Assembly: GCF_937941905.1 (NCBI RefSeq)
Contig: NZ_CALDGS010000043.1
Coordinates: forward strand, 1 to 14,941
Direction of reading: 5' to 3'
DNA from: an uncultured Mycolicibacterium sp.
GTDB lineage: Bacteria; Actinomycetota; Actinomycetes; Mycobacteriales; Mycobacteriaceae
DNA length: 14,941 bases
The position numbers and the translations under genes were made by a program. The notes under the pieces were generated by a model, which had not been told where the DNA came from, made no database searches, and saw nothing but the letters and a program-made list of their open reading frames with translations. Shown here piece after piece: positions 1 through 6,152 of the stretch. Position 1 is the first letter of the stretch, and the number at the start of each line of letters is the position of its first letter.

Positions 1-875
1 CCGCGCAGCGACTTGTGGGTGGTCGTGGTGGTGACGTGGGCGTGCGGCACCGGGTCCTCGTCCCCGGTGAACACCTTGCCCGCGACCAGGCCGGCGAAGT
101 GCGCCATGTCGACCATCAGGGTCGCGCCCACCTCGTCGGCGATCTCGCGCATCTTGGCGAAGTTCACCCGCCGCGGGTAGGCCGAGTAGCCGGCGACGAT
201 GATCAACGGCTTGAACTCGCGCGCGGCGGCGGCCACGGCGTCGTAGTCGAGCAGCCCGGTCTCCGGATCGGTGCCGTAGCTGCGCTGGTGGAACATCTTG
301 CCGGAGATGTTCGGCCGGAAGCCGTGGGTGAGGTGCCCGCCGGCGTCCAGCGACATGCCGAGCAGCCGCTGGTTGCCGAGCTTGTTGCGCAGCGTCTCCC
401 AGTCCGCCTCGGACAGGTCGTTGACGTGCTTGGCGCCCAGCGCGGCCAGCTCCGGCGCCTCCACCCGGGTGGCCAGGATCGCCCAGAAGGCGACCAGGTT
501 GGCGTCGATGCCGGAGTGCGGCTGCACGTAGGCGTACGGCGCACCGAACAGCTCGCGGGCGTGCTCGGCGGCGACCGCCTCGACGGTGTCGACGTTCTGG
601 CAGCCCGCGTAGAACCGGTGCCCGACGGTGCCCTCGGCGTACTTGTCCGACAGCCAGCTGCCCATGGTCAGCAGCACCGCCGGCGAGGCGTAGTTCTCGC
701 TCGCGATGAGCTTGAGCGAGTTGCGCTGGTCGGCCAACTCCTTGCGGGTGGCCTCGGCGATGCGCGGTTCGACGCTCTCGATGACCTGCAGCGCGGCCCG
801 GTAGGCAGCACTCGCGGTTTCGGCGTACTCCGCGCCCGGAGCCGCAGCGTTGGAGGTCACGGGGTCTGCTGTCAT
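1..875 (-). CDS. glyA: Serine hydroxymethyltransferase, long form (3' end outside window)
   Basis: PLP enzyme interconverting serine and glycine while charging tetrahydrofolate with a one-carbon unit; cytosolic. The first 291 codons are visible; the C-terminal part lies beyond base 1. Seen: the SHMT start LKLIASENYASP, the substrate/PLP region VQPHSGIDANL, LGMSLDAGGHLTHG, MVDMAHFAGLVAG, and the PLP-lysine motif TTTTTHKSLRG with Lys288. About 45 extra residues between VQPHSGIDAN and LGMSLDAGG mark the longer SHMT class I recall from Streptomyces and Chlamydia (about 480-490 aa), not the ~426-aa GlyA1 of M. tuberculosis. ATG 875 is chosen because TAGGCT lies exactly 7 nt upstream with no Shine-Dalgarno sequence, as in a leaderless mycobacterial gene. 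The DUF885 gene ends 57 bp upstream on the same strand, so read-through from it is also possible. Confidence 0.93.
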   Translation of the reverse strand, partial: MTADPVTSNAAAPGAEYAETASAAYRAALQVIESVEPRIAEATRKELADQRNSLKLIASENYASPAVLLTMGSWLSDKYAEGTVGHRFYAGCQNVDTVEAVAAEHARELFGAPYAYVQPHSGIDANLVAFWAILATRVEAPELAALGAKHVNDLSEADWETLRNKLGNQRLLGMSLDAGGHLTHGFRPNISGKMFHQRSYGTDPETGLLDYDAVAAAAREFKPLIIVAGYSAYPRRVNFAKMREIADEVGATLMVDMAHFAGLVAGKVFTGDEDPVPHAHVTTTTTHKSLR

Positions 876-882
876 GGGGTTC

Positions 883-888
883 AGCCTA
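883..888 (-). promoter_or_regulatory. Candidate -10 (TAGGCT) for leaderless glyA
   Basis: TAGGCT on the minus strand fits the mycobacterial -10 pattern TAnnnT and is followed by 7 nt and then the glyA ATG. This would put the transcription start on or next to the start codon. No -35 match was judged convincing. It is a pattern inference that gains weight because the same layout precedes several other genes here. Confidence 0.45.
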
Positions 889-932
889 CTTCCGGCGCTC
901 GCCGGCCCGACGATCAGGCTGGTCGCCGGCCG

Positions 933-2147
933 TCAGGCCGCGTCCAGGGTCGACGGGATGAGCGGTTCGTCGAGCAGCCGGCCGAACCGCTCGGCCGGGC
1001 CGGTGCCGGCCGGGCGGTCGTCGAGCCAGCGGCGCAGCAGCCGGTAGCCCTCGACGTAGGTGCTGGTGTAGGCGCGCCACAGCGGCGAGGACAGAAACCG
1101 CATCGACTGGCGGGCCCGGTCCTCGGTGGTCAGCAGCCAGCGCTGCAGGAACGCCACCACCTCGTCGGGGTCGCGGTGCTCGTCGTGCAGCATCAGCGCG
1201 GCGTCCTGGCGCACCTCGAGCAGCCCGGCGGCCGCCTCGCTGACCGCCTCGGCGCGCTCGCCGTCGAACCGCAGCCCCAGGTCGGCGTAGATCTCGGCGG
1301 CCCAGCGGCCCCAGCCCGGCCCGACGACGGCGTACAGCGCCAGGTCGGCCAGGCCCTCGGCCATCAGGCACTGCGGGGTGTTGACCAGGAAGATGGTCTG
1401 CTCGGCCTGGTTGCGGCCGGCCACCAACCGTTCCTCCTTGCGGCAGTGCTCGGTGTGATGGCCCGGGTAGGACTCGTGGGCCACCAGCCGCGGCAGGTTC
1501 GACATCTGCTGTTTGAGATCGGCGTTGACGGCCACGGTGGAGCGGTAGTCGCCGTGGTAGTAGTTGAAGCCCGACCAGGGCTTGTCGGTGACCACCTCGT
1601 AGGTGATGGCCTCCCGCTCCGGCAGCGGGTAGACCGCGCGCACCCGGTCGCGCAGCGCGCTGGAGAAGGCGTGGATGCAGGCCTCGAGCCGCTCGGGCGG
1701 GATCTCCTCGCCGGCCCGGTAGGCCTGCATGCGCTCGGCCAGCGGCCCGGAGCCGCCCAGCGCCTCGTCGAGGCGGCGGTGCGCCTCCCGGTAGACGTCC
1801 GGATCCCCCTTGCGGATGTGCACGTCGAAGTAGGCGGCCACCTCGTCGACGAAGCCGATCGGTTCCCCGGCGAACTTGCGCGCCGCGCACGCCAGCGCCC
1901 GCAGGTGGGCGGCCAGCCAGTCGGCGCGCTGCGGTTCCAGCCCGGTGGCCTGCGGCACCGCGGCGAGCAGCCGGTCGGCCTGGCGGGCCAGCTCGGCCGG
2001 GTCGGGCGCGGGTTCGTCGGCGACGATCCGGCGCAGTTCCGGATCGCCGGTGTAGGCGTCGACGTAGCCGCGCTCGATGCGGTCGAACCGCAGACCGAGC
2101 AGCAGGTACTCGCGGATCAGGGTGTCGGGAGCGGCGGCGGTGTCCAT
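933..2147 (-). CDS. DUF885 family putative metallohydrolase
   Basis: 404-aa soluble protein with no signal peptide or membrane segment. Residues 221-231 read LVAHESYPGHH, the HExxPGHH signature of the DUF885 family, which resembles a zinc metallopeptidase site (His224, Glu225, His230, His231). Glu264 in MAEGLADLAL matches the family's second conserved acidic segment. Substrate and activity are unknown to me, and the peptidase role is inferred from the motif only. Two in-frame GTG codons (2156, 2153) precede ATG 2147. ATG is preferred because TACCGT sits exactly 7 nt upstream of it and no Shine-Dalgarno sequence serves any of the three. The gene runs toward glyA (57-bp gap) and diverges from coaA. 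In M. tuberculosis coaA and glyA1 are neighbours without such a gene as I recall, so this is an insertion here or a loss there. Confidence 0.85.
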   Translation of the reverse strand: MDTAAAPDTLIREYLLLGLRFDRIERGYVDAYTGDPELRRIVADEPAPDPAELARQADRLLAAVPQATGLEPQRADWLAAHLRALACAARKFAGEPIGFVDEVAAYFDVHIRKGDPDVYREAHRRLDEALGGSGPLAERMQAYRAGEEIPPERLEACIHAFSSALRDRVRAVYPLPEREAITYEVVTDKPWSGFNYYHGDYRSTVAVNADLKQQMSNLPRLVAHESYPGHHTEHCRKEERLVAGRNQAEQTIFLVNTPQCLMAEGLADLALYAVVGPGWGRWAAEIYADLGLRFDGERAEAVSEAAAGLLEVRQDAALMLHDEHRDPDEVVAFLQRWLLTTEDRARQSMRFLSSPLWRAYTSTYVEGYRLLRRWLDDRPAGTGPAERFGRLLDEPLIPSTLDAA

Positions 2148-2154
2148 GCCCACC

Positions 2155-2160
2155 ACGGTA
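2155..2160 (-). promoter_or_regulatory. Candidate -10 (TACCGT) for the DUF885 gene
   Basis: TACCGT on the minus strand is followed by 7 nt and ATG 2147, which fits a leaderless start. It lies in the 77-bp space shared with divergent coaA. No equivalent motif was found at that distance before coaA. Confidence 0.45.
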
Positions 2161-2224
2161 TTCGCCGACGGGCTTGGTGCCCCCTTGTTGCTCGCCGACC
2201 GATCCGTGCTGCAAGACTGTGCGC

Positions 2225-3163
2225 ATGGCGCGGCTGAGCGAACCGAGCCCCTATGTGGAGTTCGACCGCAAGCAATGGCGCGCGCTGCGGATGTCGACCC
2301 CCCTGAAGCTGACCGAGGAAGAACTCGTCCGGCTGCGCGGTCTCGGTGAGAAGCTCGACCTGCTCGAAGTCGAAGAGGTCTACCTGCCGCTGGCGCGGTT
2401 GATCCACCTGCAGGTGGCCGCGCGGCAGCGCCTGTTCGCCGCGACGGCGGAGTTCCTCGGCGAGCCGCAGCAGAACCCGGACCGGCCGGTGCCGTTCATC
2501 ATCGGCGTGGCCGGCTCGGTCGCGGTGGGCAAGTCGACCACCGCCCGCGTGCTGCAGGCACTGCTGTCCCGCTGGGAGCACCACCCCCGCGTGGACCTGG
2601 TCACCACGGATGGCTTCCTGTACCCGAACGCCGAACTGCAGCGGCGGAACCTCATGCACCGCAAGGGCTTCCCGGAGAGCTACGACCGCCGGGCGCTGAT
2701 GCGGTTCGTCACCGCGGTCAAGGCGGGCGCCGACGAGGTGACCGCGCCGGTGTACTCGCACCTGCGCTACGACATCGTGCCGGGCGCGGTGCAGGTGATC
2801 CGGCATCCGGACATCCTGATCCTCGAGGGCCTCAACGTCCTGCAGACCGGCCCGGCGCTGATGGTGTCGGACCTGTTCGACTTCTCGGTCTACGTCGACG
2901 CCCGCATCGACGACATCGAGCAGTGGTACATCGACCGGTTCCTGTCGATGCGCGAGGGCGCGTTCGCCGACCCGGAGTCGCACTTCCACCACTACTCGAC
3001 GCTGACCGACGAGCAGGCGATCATGGCCGCCCGCGACATCTGGAACTCGATCAACCGGCCGAACCTGATCGAGAACATCCTGCCCACCCGGCCCCGGGCA
3101 ACGCTGGTGCTGCGCAAGGACTCCGACCACTCGGTGACCCGCATCCGGCTGCGCAAGCTCTAG
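2225..3163 (+). CDS. coaA: Pantothenate kinase (type I, CoaA)
   Basis: 312-aa cytosolic kinase phosphorylating pantothenate with ATP, the first committed step of coenzyme A synthesis. The length and nearly all of the sequence match my recollection of M. tuberculosis CoaA (312 aa). The Walker A loop GVAGSVAVGKST spans residues 94-105 (Lys103). Also seen are the family segments VTTDGFLYPNAEL, RKGFPESYD, YSHLRYDIVPG, ILEGLNVLQTG and NLIENILPTRPRATLVLRK. An in-frame codon at 2174 would add 17 Cys-rich residues foreign to the family, so ATG 2225 is used. No clear Shine-Dalgarno sequence precedes it. It converges on the Z-prenyl synthase gene with a 22-bp gap and no hairpin between the two stops. 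Confidence 0.97.
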   Translation: MARLSEPSPYVEFDRKQWRALRMSTPLKLTEEELVRLRGLGEKLDLLEVEEVYLPLARLIHLQVAARQRLFAATAEFLGEPQQNPDRPVPFIIGVAGSVAVGKSTTARVLQALLSRWEHHPRVDLVTTDGFLYPNAELQRRNLMHRKGFPESYDRRALMRFVTAVKAGADEVTAPVYSHLRYDIVPGAVQVIRHPDILILEGLNVLQTGPALMVSDLFDFSVYVDARIDDIEQWYIDRFLSMREGAFADPESHFHHYSTLTDEQAIMAARDIWNSINRPNLIENILPTRPRATLVLRKDSDHSVTRIRLRKL

Positions 3164-3185
3164 CGTTGTTGTCCTGGTGGGGGGC

Positions 3186-3977
3186 TCAGCGGCCGAAGCG
3201 CCGCTCGCGGCGGGTGTAGTCGCGCAGCGCGCGCAGGAAGTCCACCCGCCGGAACGCCGGCCAGTGCGCCTCGGTGAACCACATCTCCGAATAGGCGCTC
3301 TGCCACAACAGGAATCCGGACAGCCGCTGCTCGCCGGAGGTCCGGATGACCAGGTCCGGGTCGGGCTGACCGGAGGTGTAGAGGTTCTCCGAGATGCCCT
3401 CGACGGTGACCGCCTCGATCATCTGCTCCGGGGTGGCGCCGTCGGCGAGCTTCTTGGTCAGCAGCGCGCGCACCGCGTCCACGATCTCCTGGCGGCCGCC
3501 GTAGCCGATGGCGACGTTGACGTGGAACGGGCCGGGCCGGTCGGCGGTGGAGTCCACCGCGTCGCGCAGCCGCCGGGCGGTCTCCTCCCCCAGCAGGCTC
3601 AGATCCCCGACGGTGCGCACGCTCCACCTGTTGGTCGGGGCGCACAGCCGCTCCACGACGTCGGTGATGATCTCGATGAGCGCGGCGAGCTCGTCGGGGT
3701 CGCGCTGCAGGTTCTCGGTGGACAGCAGGTACAGCGTCGCCATCTCGATGCCGGCGGCCTCGCACCAGCGCAGCATCTCGGTGATCTTGGCCGCGCCCAC
3801 CCGGTAGCCGACGCTGACGTCGTCGTGGCCCTCGTCGCGGGCCCAGCGCCGGTTGCCGTCGCACAGCACCGCGATGTGGCGGGGCAGCTGTGACCGGGAC
3901 CGCGTCAGCTCGTGACGCAGCCGCATCTCATAGAGCCGGTACGCCGGTTCTTTGAGACGCGGGGGAATGATGTCCAC
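3186..3977 (-). CDS. Short-chain Z-isoprenyl diphosphate synthase (Z-farnesyl diphosphate synthase type)
   Basis: 263-aa cis-prenyltransferase of the UPP synthase fold, very close to M. tuberculosis Rv1086 (262 aa), which adds one isopentenyl unit to geranyl diphosphate to give Z,E-farnesyl diphosphate for decaprenyl phosphate synthesis. Seen: HIAVLCDGNRRWA with the catalytic Asp40, LYLLSTENLQRDPDEL, FHVNVAIGYGGRQEI, and DLVIRTSGEQRLSGFLLWQ binding the diphosphate. Residue 84 is Leu, as in Rv1086. A small residue (Ala69 in the E. coli enzyme) sits there in long-chain synthases, so a short C15 product is expected. The start is GTG 3977, matching the known N-terminus DIIPPRLKEP. It has no Shine-Dalgarno sequence but a TAGTCT 8 nt upstream. 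The open frame continues upstream, but that sequence is antisense to the hemolysin III gene. It diverges from that gene. Confidence 0.95.
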   Translation of the reverse strand: MDIIPPRLKEPAYRLYEMRLRHELTRSRSQLPRHIAVLCDGNRRWARDEGHDDVSVGYRVGAAKITEMLRWCEAAGIEMATLYLLSTENLQRDPDELAALIEIITDVVERLCAPTNRWSVRTVGDLSLLGEETARRLRDAVDSTADRPGPFHVNVAIGYGGRQEIVDAVRALLTKKLADGATPEQMIEAVTVEGISENLYTSGQPDPDLVIRTSGEQRLSGFLLWQSAYSEMWFTEAHWPAFRRVDFLRALRDYTRRERRFGR

Positions 3978-3985
3978 AGCGATCC

Positions 3986-3991
3986 AGACTA
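3986..3991 (-). promoter_or_regulatory. Candidate -10 (TAGTCT) for the Z-prenyl synthase
   Basis: TAGTCT on the minus strand lies 8 nt before GTG 3977, giving a leaderless or almost leaderless transcript. It shares two bases with a plus-strand TACTGT at 3990-3995. Confidence 0.4.
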
Positions 3992-3995
3992 CTGT
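3990..3995 (+). promoter_or_regulatory. Candidate -10 (TACTGT) for the hemolysin III gene
   Basis: TACTGT fits TAnnnT and would start a transcript near 4002, leaving a leader of about 33 nt that contains the strong ribosome binding site at 4026-4030. It overlaps the divergent -10 candidate by two bases. Confidence 0.35.
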
Positions 3996-4034
3996 GACCG
4001 CTGTGGTGTCCCGTCGCCCGTCGCTGGAGGTGAG

Positions 4035-4772
4035 ATGACCGCAAGGCTCGACACGTTCGACTCCGACCGCGGCGCCGAGCCTCCGGAGGATCTGCCGGAG
4101 GCGATCGCCGAGGGCGTCGCCGAGCTCATCGGAAAACCACGGGCCCGCGGCTGGATTCACGTCTATTCCGCGGTGGTGGCGTTCATCGCCGGCGCGACGC
4201 TGGTCGCGGTGTCCTGGGCGGTCGACTCCACCCGGGCCGGGCTGGCCACGCTGATCTACACCGCGACGATTGTGGCGATGTTCACCGTCAGCGGGGTGTA
4301 CCACCGCGTGTACTGGACGTCGGTGACGGCGCGCAAATGGATGAAGCGCGCCGACCACTCGATGATCTTCCTGTTCATCGCCGGCAGCTACACCCCGTTC
4401 GCGATGTGCGCGATGCCGCCGGACCGCGGCCGCCTGGTGATGTGGATCGTCTGGGGCGGTGCCGCCGCCGGGGTGGCGCTGAAGATGCTGTGGCCGTCGG
4501 CGCCGCGCTGGGTGGGCGTGCCGCTGTACCTGCTGCTGGGCTGGGTCGCGGTGGGGTTCGCCGGCGACATCGTCGACGGCGCCGGCGTGGCGGCGATGGT
4601 GCTGCTGGCCGTGGGCGGGGTGCTCTACAGCGTCGGCGGGGTGCTCTACGCACTGAAGTGGCCCAACCCGTGGCCGCAGACCTTCGGCCACCACGAGTTC
4701 TTCCACGCCTGCACCGCGGTGGCGGCGATCTGCCACTACATCGCGATGTGGTTCGCGGTGTTCTGGACCTAG
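4035..4772 (+). CDS. Hemolysin III / PAQR family seven-helix membrane protein
   Basis: 245-aa integral membrane protein corresponding to M. tuberculosis Rv1085c (about 242 aa). A soluble N-terminus of about 40 residues is followed by seven hydrophobic helices. The family metal-site residues are present: Ser and His in SGVYHRVYW, Asp in KRADHSMIFLF, and the HxxxH pair in HHEFFHACTA. The PAQR family includes metal-dependent membrane hydrolases and sensors. The haemolysin name is historical and the actual role here is unknown. ATG 4035 is fixed by GGAGG at 4026-4030, the best ribosome binding site in this half of the window; the open frame upstream antisense to the prenyl synthase is rejected. 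Its TAG overlaps the stop of the convergent KSI-like gene inside one CTAG. Confidence 0.93.
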   Translation: MTARLDTFDSDRGAEPPEDLPEAIAEGVAELIGKPRARGWIHVYSAVVAFIAGATLVAVSWAVDSTRAGLATLIYTATIVAMFTVSGVYHRVYWTSVTARKWMKRADHSMIFLFIAGSYTPFAMCAMPPDRGRLVMWIVWGGAAAGVALKMLWPSAPRWVGVPLYLLLGWVAVGFAGDIVDGAGVAAMVLLAVGGVLYSVGGVLYALKWPNPWPQTFGHHEFFHACTAVAAICHYIAMWFAVFWT

Positions 4773-5128
4773 AGCTGGGTCACGTTCTCCGGTGACCAGT
4801 AGGCCTTCATCGAGGTGATCCGGCCCTCGTCGTCGAAGGTCATCACCTCGATCGGCTCGATCCGCATGGCGCCGCCGATGGTGATGGCGAACAGGAACGC
4901 CGCCTCCTTGCCGCCGGTGCGGATCTGCAGCAGCTCGGTGCTCAGCTGCGCGCCCCCGATGCCCTGGTAGAACCCCTCGATCGCGCTGCGGCCGACGTGC
5001 ACCTCGCCGCCGCCGACCGGGTCCTCCAGGGTGGCGTCCTCGGCGTAGAGCGCCGCGATGTCGGCCGGGGTGCCGTTGGCGACGGTGTCGAGGTAGCGCT
5101 TGACGAGGGCTTCGGGGTCCACACTCAT
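4769..5128 (-). CDS. Ketosteroid isomerase-like NTF2-fold protein
   Basis: 119-aa SnoaL/NTF2-fold protein that follows bacterial delta5-3-ketosteroid isomerase along its whole length. KRYLDTVANG supplies the active-site Tyr (Tyr12), and YAEDATLEDPVGG supplies the general base Asp (Asp36, Asp38/40 in known enzymes). FLFAITIGG, EPIEVMTFDDEGRI and MKAYWSPENV follow in family order. The second oxyanion-hole acid, Asp99/103 in known isomerases, is Glu94 here. This could still be active, since it is a conservative change, or it may mark a different substrate. ATG 5128 is preferred, with TAACCT exactly 7 nt upstream and no Shine-Dalgarno sequence; TTG 5146 would add six residues. The gene diverges from the NorE/NorF-like operon across 280 bp. 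I do not recall it at this locus in M. tuberculosis. Confidence 0.85.
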   Translation of the reverse strand: MSVDPEALVKRYLDTVANGTPADIAALYAEDATLEDPVGGGEVHVGRSAIEGFYQGIGGAQLSTELLQIRTGGKEAAFLFAITIGGAMRIEPIEVMTFDDEGRITSMKAYWSPENVTQL

Positions 5129-5135
5129 GTGGCGC

Positions 5136-5141
5136 AGGTTA
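5136..5141 (-). promoter_or_regulatory. Candidate -10 (TAACCT) for the KSI-like gene
   Basis: TAACCT on the minus strand, then 7 nt, then ATG 5128: the same leaderless layout as at glyA and the DUF885 gene. No Shine-Dalgarno sequence is present. Confidence 0.45.
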
Positions 5142-5226
5142 CCCAACGGCGTGCGGCGCGTACATGGCGGTCCGGCCGGCCGTCTCGATCACCGGGACGG
5201 GGGCGCCCGGCCGGCCGAGAAGTGCT

Positions 5227-5276
5227 GCGCCGGAACGCCGTTGGCCCGGCGTGCCCGTCGGGCGGGCATCCGGCGC
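5227..5276. other. GC-rich nested inverted repeats in the KSI/NorEF-like intergenic space
   Basis: GCGCCGG (5227-5233) pairs with CCGGCGC (5270-5276). Inside, TGCCCG (5252-5257) pairs with CGGGCA (5263-5268) around a 5-nt loop. No T-run follows on either strand and both flanking genes point away, so this is not an obvious terminator. The 280-bp space holds no convincing gene. Chance pairing in GC-rich DNA is possible. Confidence 0.35.
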
Positions 5277-5289
5277 CCGGAACGGGGTC

Positions 5290-5319
5290 TTTCCAGCGGG
5301 CACACGGAAGGGTTACCGT
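5290..5319 (+). promoter_or_regulatory. Candidate promoter of the NorE/NorF-like operon
   Basis: TTTCCA (5290-5295), an 18-bp spacer, then TACCGT (5314-5319), a TAnnnT -10. A start near 5327 would leave a leader of about 80 nt before GTG 5409. The -10 lies within the left arm of a perfect dyad. This is inference from pattern only. Confidence 0.35.
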
Positions 5320-5333
5320 GCCATCGACGGTAA
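5313..5333. promoter_or_regulatory. Dyad TTACCGT-N7-ACGGTAA, candidate operator
   Basis: A perfect 7-bp inverted repeat with a 7-bp spacer (arms 5313-5319 and 5327-5333), AT-richer than its surroundings, 75 bp upstream of the operon's first start codon. It covers the candidate -10, so a bound dimeric repressor would block transcription. I recognise no regulator for this sequence and none is encoded in the window. Confidence 0.45.
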
Positions 5334-5408
5334 ATCCGGCGGTTCCGGTGAATGGCGAGGTCGCGCCCCGGATCGAAGCGCCGGGCCCGAGTCGTACGGA
5401 GGTGGGGG

Positions 5409-6152
5409 GTGCAACTGCTCGAGCAGGCACAGGACCTGCCGCAGGCAGCCCGGATCAAGGCCCAGTGGGTGTGCCTGTGGACCGCGCCGGTGGTGGGTGC
5501 GGTGCTGTTGGTGGCCGCGCTGGCCTTCCCGGCGTTCCGGCCGCCGCTGGCGCCCTCGCTCCCGGCCGACCAGGTGGCCGCCTTCTACGCCGCCAACACC
5601 GCCTGGATCCGGTTCAGCCAGGTCACGTTCAACCTGTGCGGGATCATGATCGTGCCGTTCTTCACCGTGATCGTGGTGCAGATGAAGCGGATGACCACCC
5701 AGTCCGGGGTGTTCGCCTGGTGCTATCTGACCGCGGTGATCAGCGGGGCGACGTTCTTCGCGCTGTCGAACATCTTCTTCCTGGTGGCGGCGTTCCGCCC
5801 GGAGCGCGACCCGGCCCTGATCCAGTTGCTCAACGACCTGGCCTGGATCGTGTTCACCGCCCCGGTCGGGATGCTGCTGACCCAGTTCGTGCTGCTGGCG
5901 CTGGCGGTGTACTTCGACGACGCGCCCGAGCCGGTGTTCCCGCGCTGGGTGGGGCACTTCTCGCTGGCGGTGGGGCTGGCCGTCGTCCCGTCGGCGGCGG
6001 CCGGGGTGTTCACCACCGGCCCGCTGGCCTGGGACGGGCTGCTGACGTTCTGGCTGCGCAACGGGGCGCTGGCGGCGTTCGTGGTGGTGATGTTCTTCGT
6101 ACTGCGCGACGCGATCCGCGCCGAGGCCCGGGCCACCGGGGTGGCCCGGTGA
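5409..6152 (+). CDS. Six-helix membrane protein of unknown function (paralog A)
   Basis: 247-aa protein with about six hydrophobic helices (near residues 21-43, 69-91, 101-129, 146-168, 180-201 and 211-232). I do not recognise a named family; the six-helix plan and the FPRW loop before helix five resemble DUF4386-type proteins, which is only a guess. It is a paralog of the next gene. They share a PPL/PPP loop followed by ADxVAxF(Y/F)AA, RDPxL followed by LLxDL, FPRW at residues 177-180 in both, and GP(L/F)AW(D/N)G at 204-210 in both. GTG 5409 is chosen for GGAGG at 5398-5402, six bases upstream. ATG 5352 would add 19 basic residues without a ribosome binding site. Its TGA overlaps the next start as GTGA, so translation is probably coupled. 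Presumably it acts with the NorE/NorF-like pair. Confidence 0.8.
   Translation: MQLLEQAQDLPQAARIKAQWVCLWTAPVVGAVLLVAALAFPAFRPPLAPSLPADQVAAFYAANTAWIRFSQVTFNLCGIMIVPFFTVIVVQMKRMTTQSGVFAWCYLTAVISGATFFALSNIFFLVAAFRPERDPALIQLLNDLAWIVFTAPVGMLLTQFVLLALAVYFDDAPEPVFPRWVGHFSLAVGLAVVPSAAAGVFTTGPLAWDGLLTFWLRNGALAAFVVVMFFVLRDAIRAEARATGVAR

Noticed and set aside
892..905. Near-palindrome CCGGCGCTCGCCGG between the DUF885 gene and glyA as a terminator
   Set aside because: The two-base loop is too tight for a hairpin and there is no T-run; a GC-rich coincidence is more likely.
2174..2224. In-frame extension of CoaA
   Set aside because: It adds 17 unusual Cys/Pro-rich residues; starting at 2225 reproduces the conserved 312-aa protein.
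15..2237. A 740-codon open frame on the plus strand across glyA and the DUF885 gene
   Set aside because: It is antisense to two recognisable proteins. Its translation is Arg/Gly/Val/His-rich without any family motif, as expected from third-position GC bias.
5252..5268. Hairpin TGCCCG-N5-CGGGCA as a terminator
   Set aside because: Both adjacent genes are transcribed away from it and no T-run follows.
5352..5408. ATG start for paralog A
   Set aside because: It has no ribosome binding site, whereas GTG 5409 has GGAGG at ideal spacing and begins just before the first helix.
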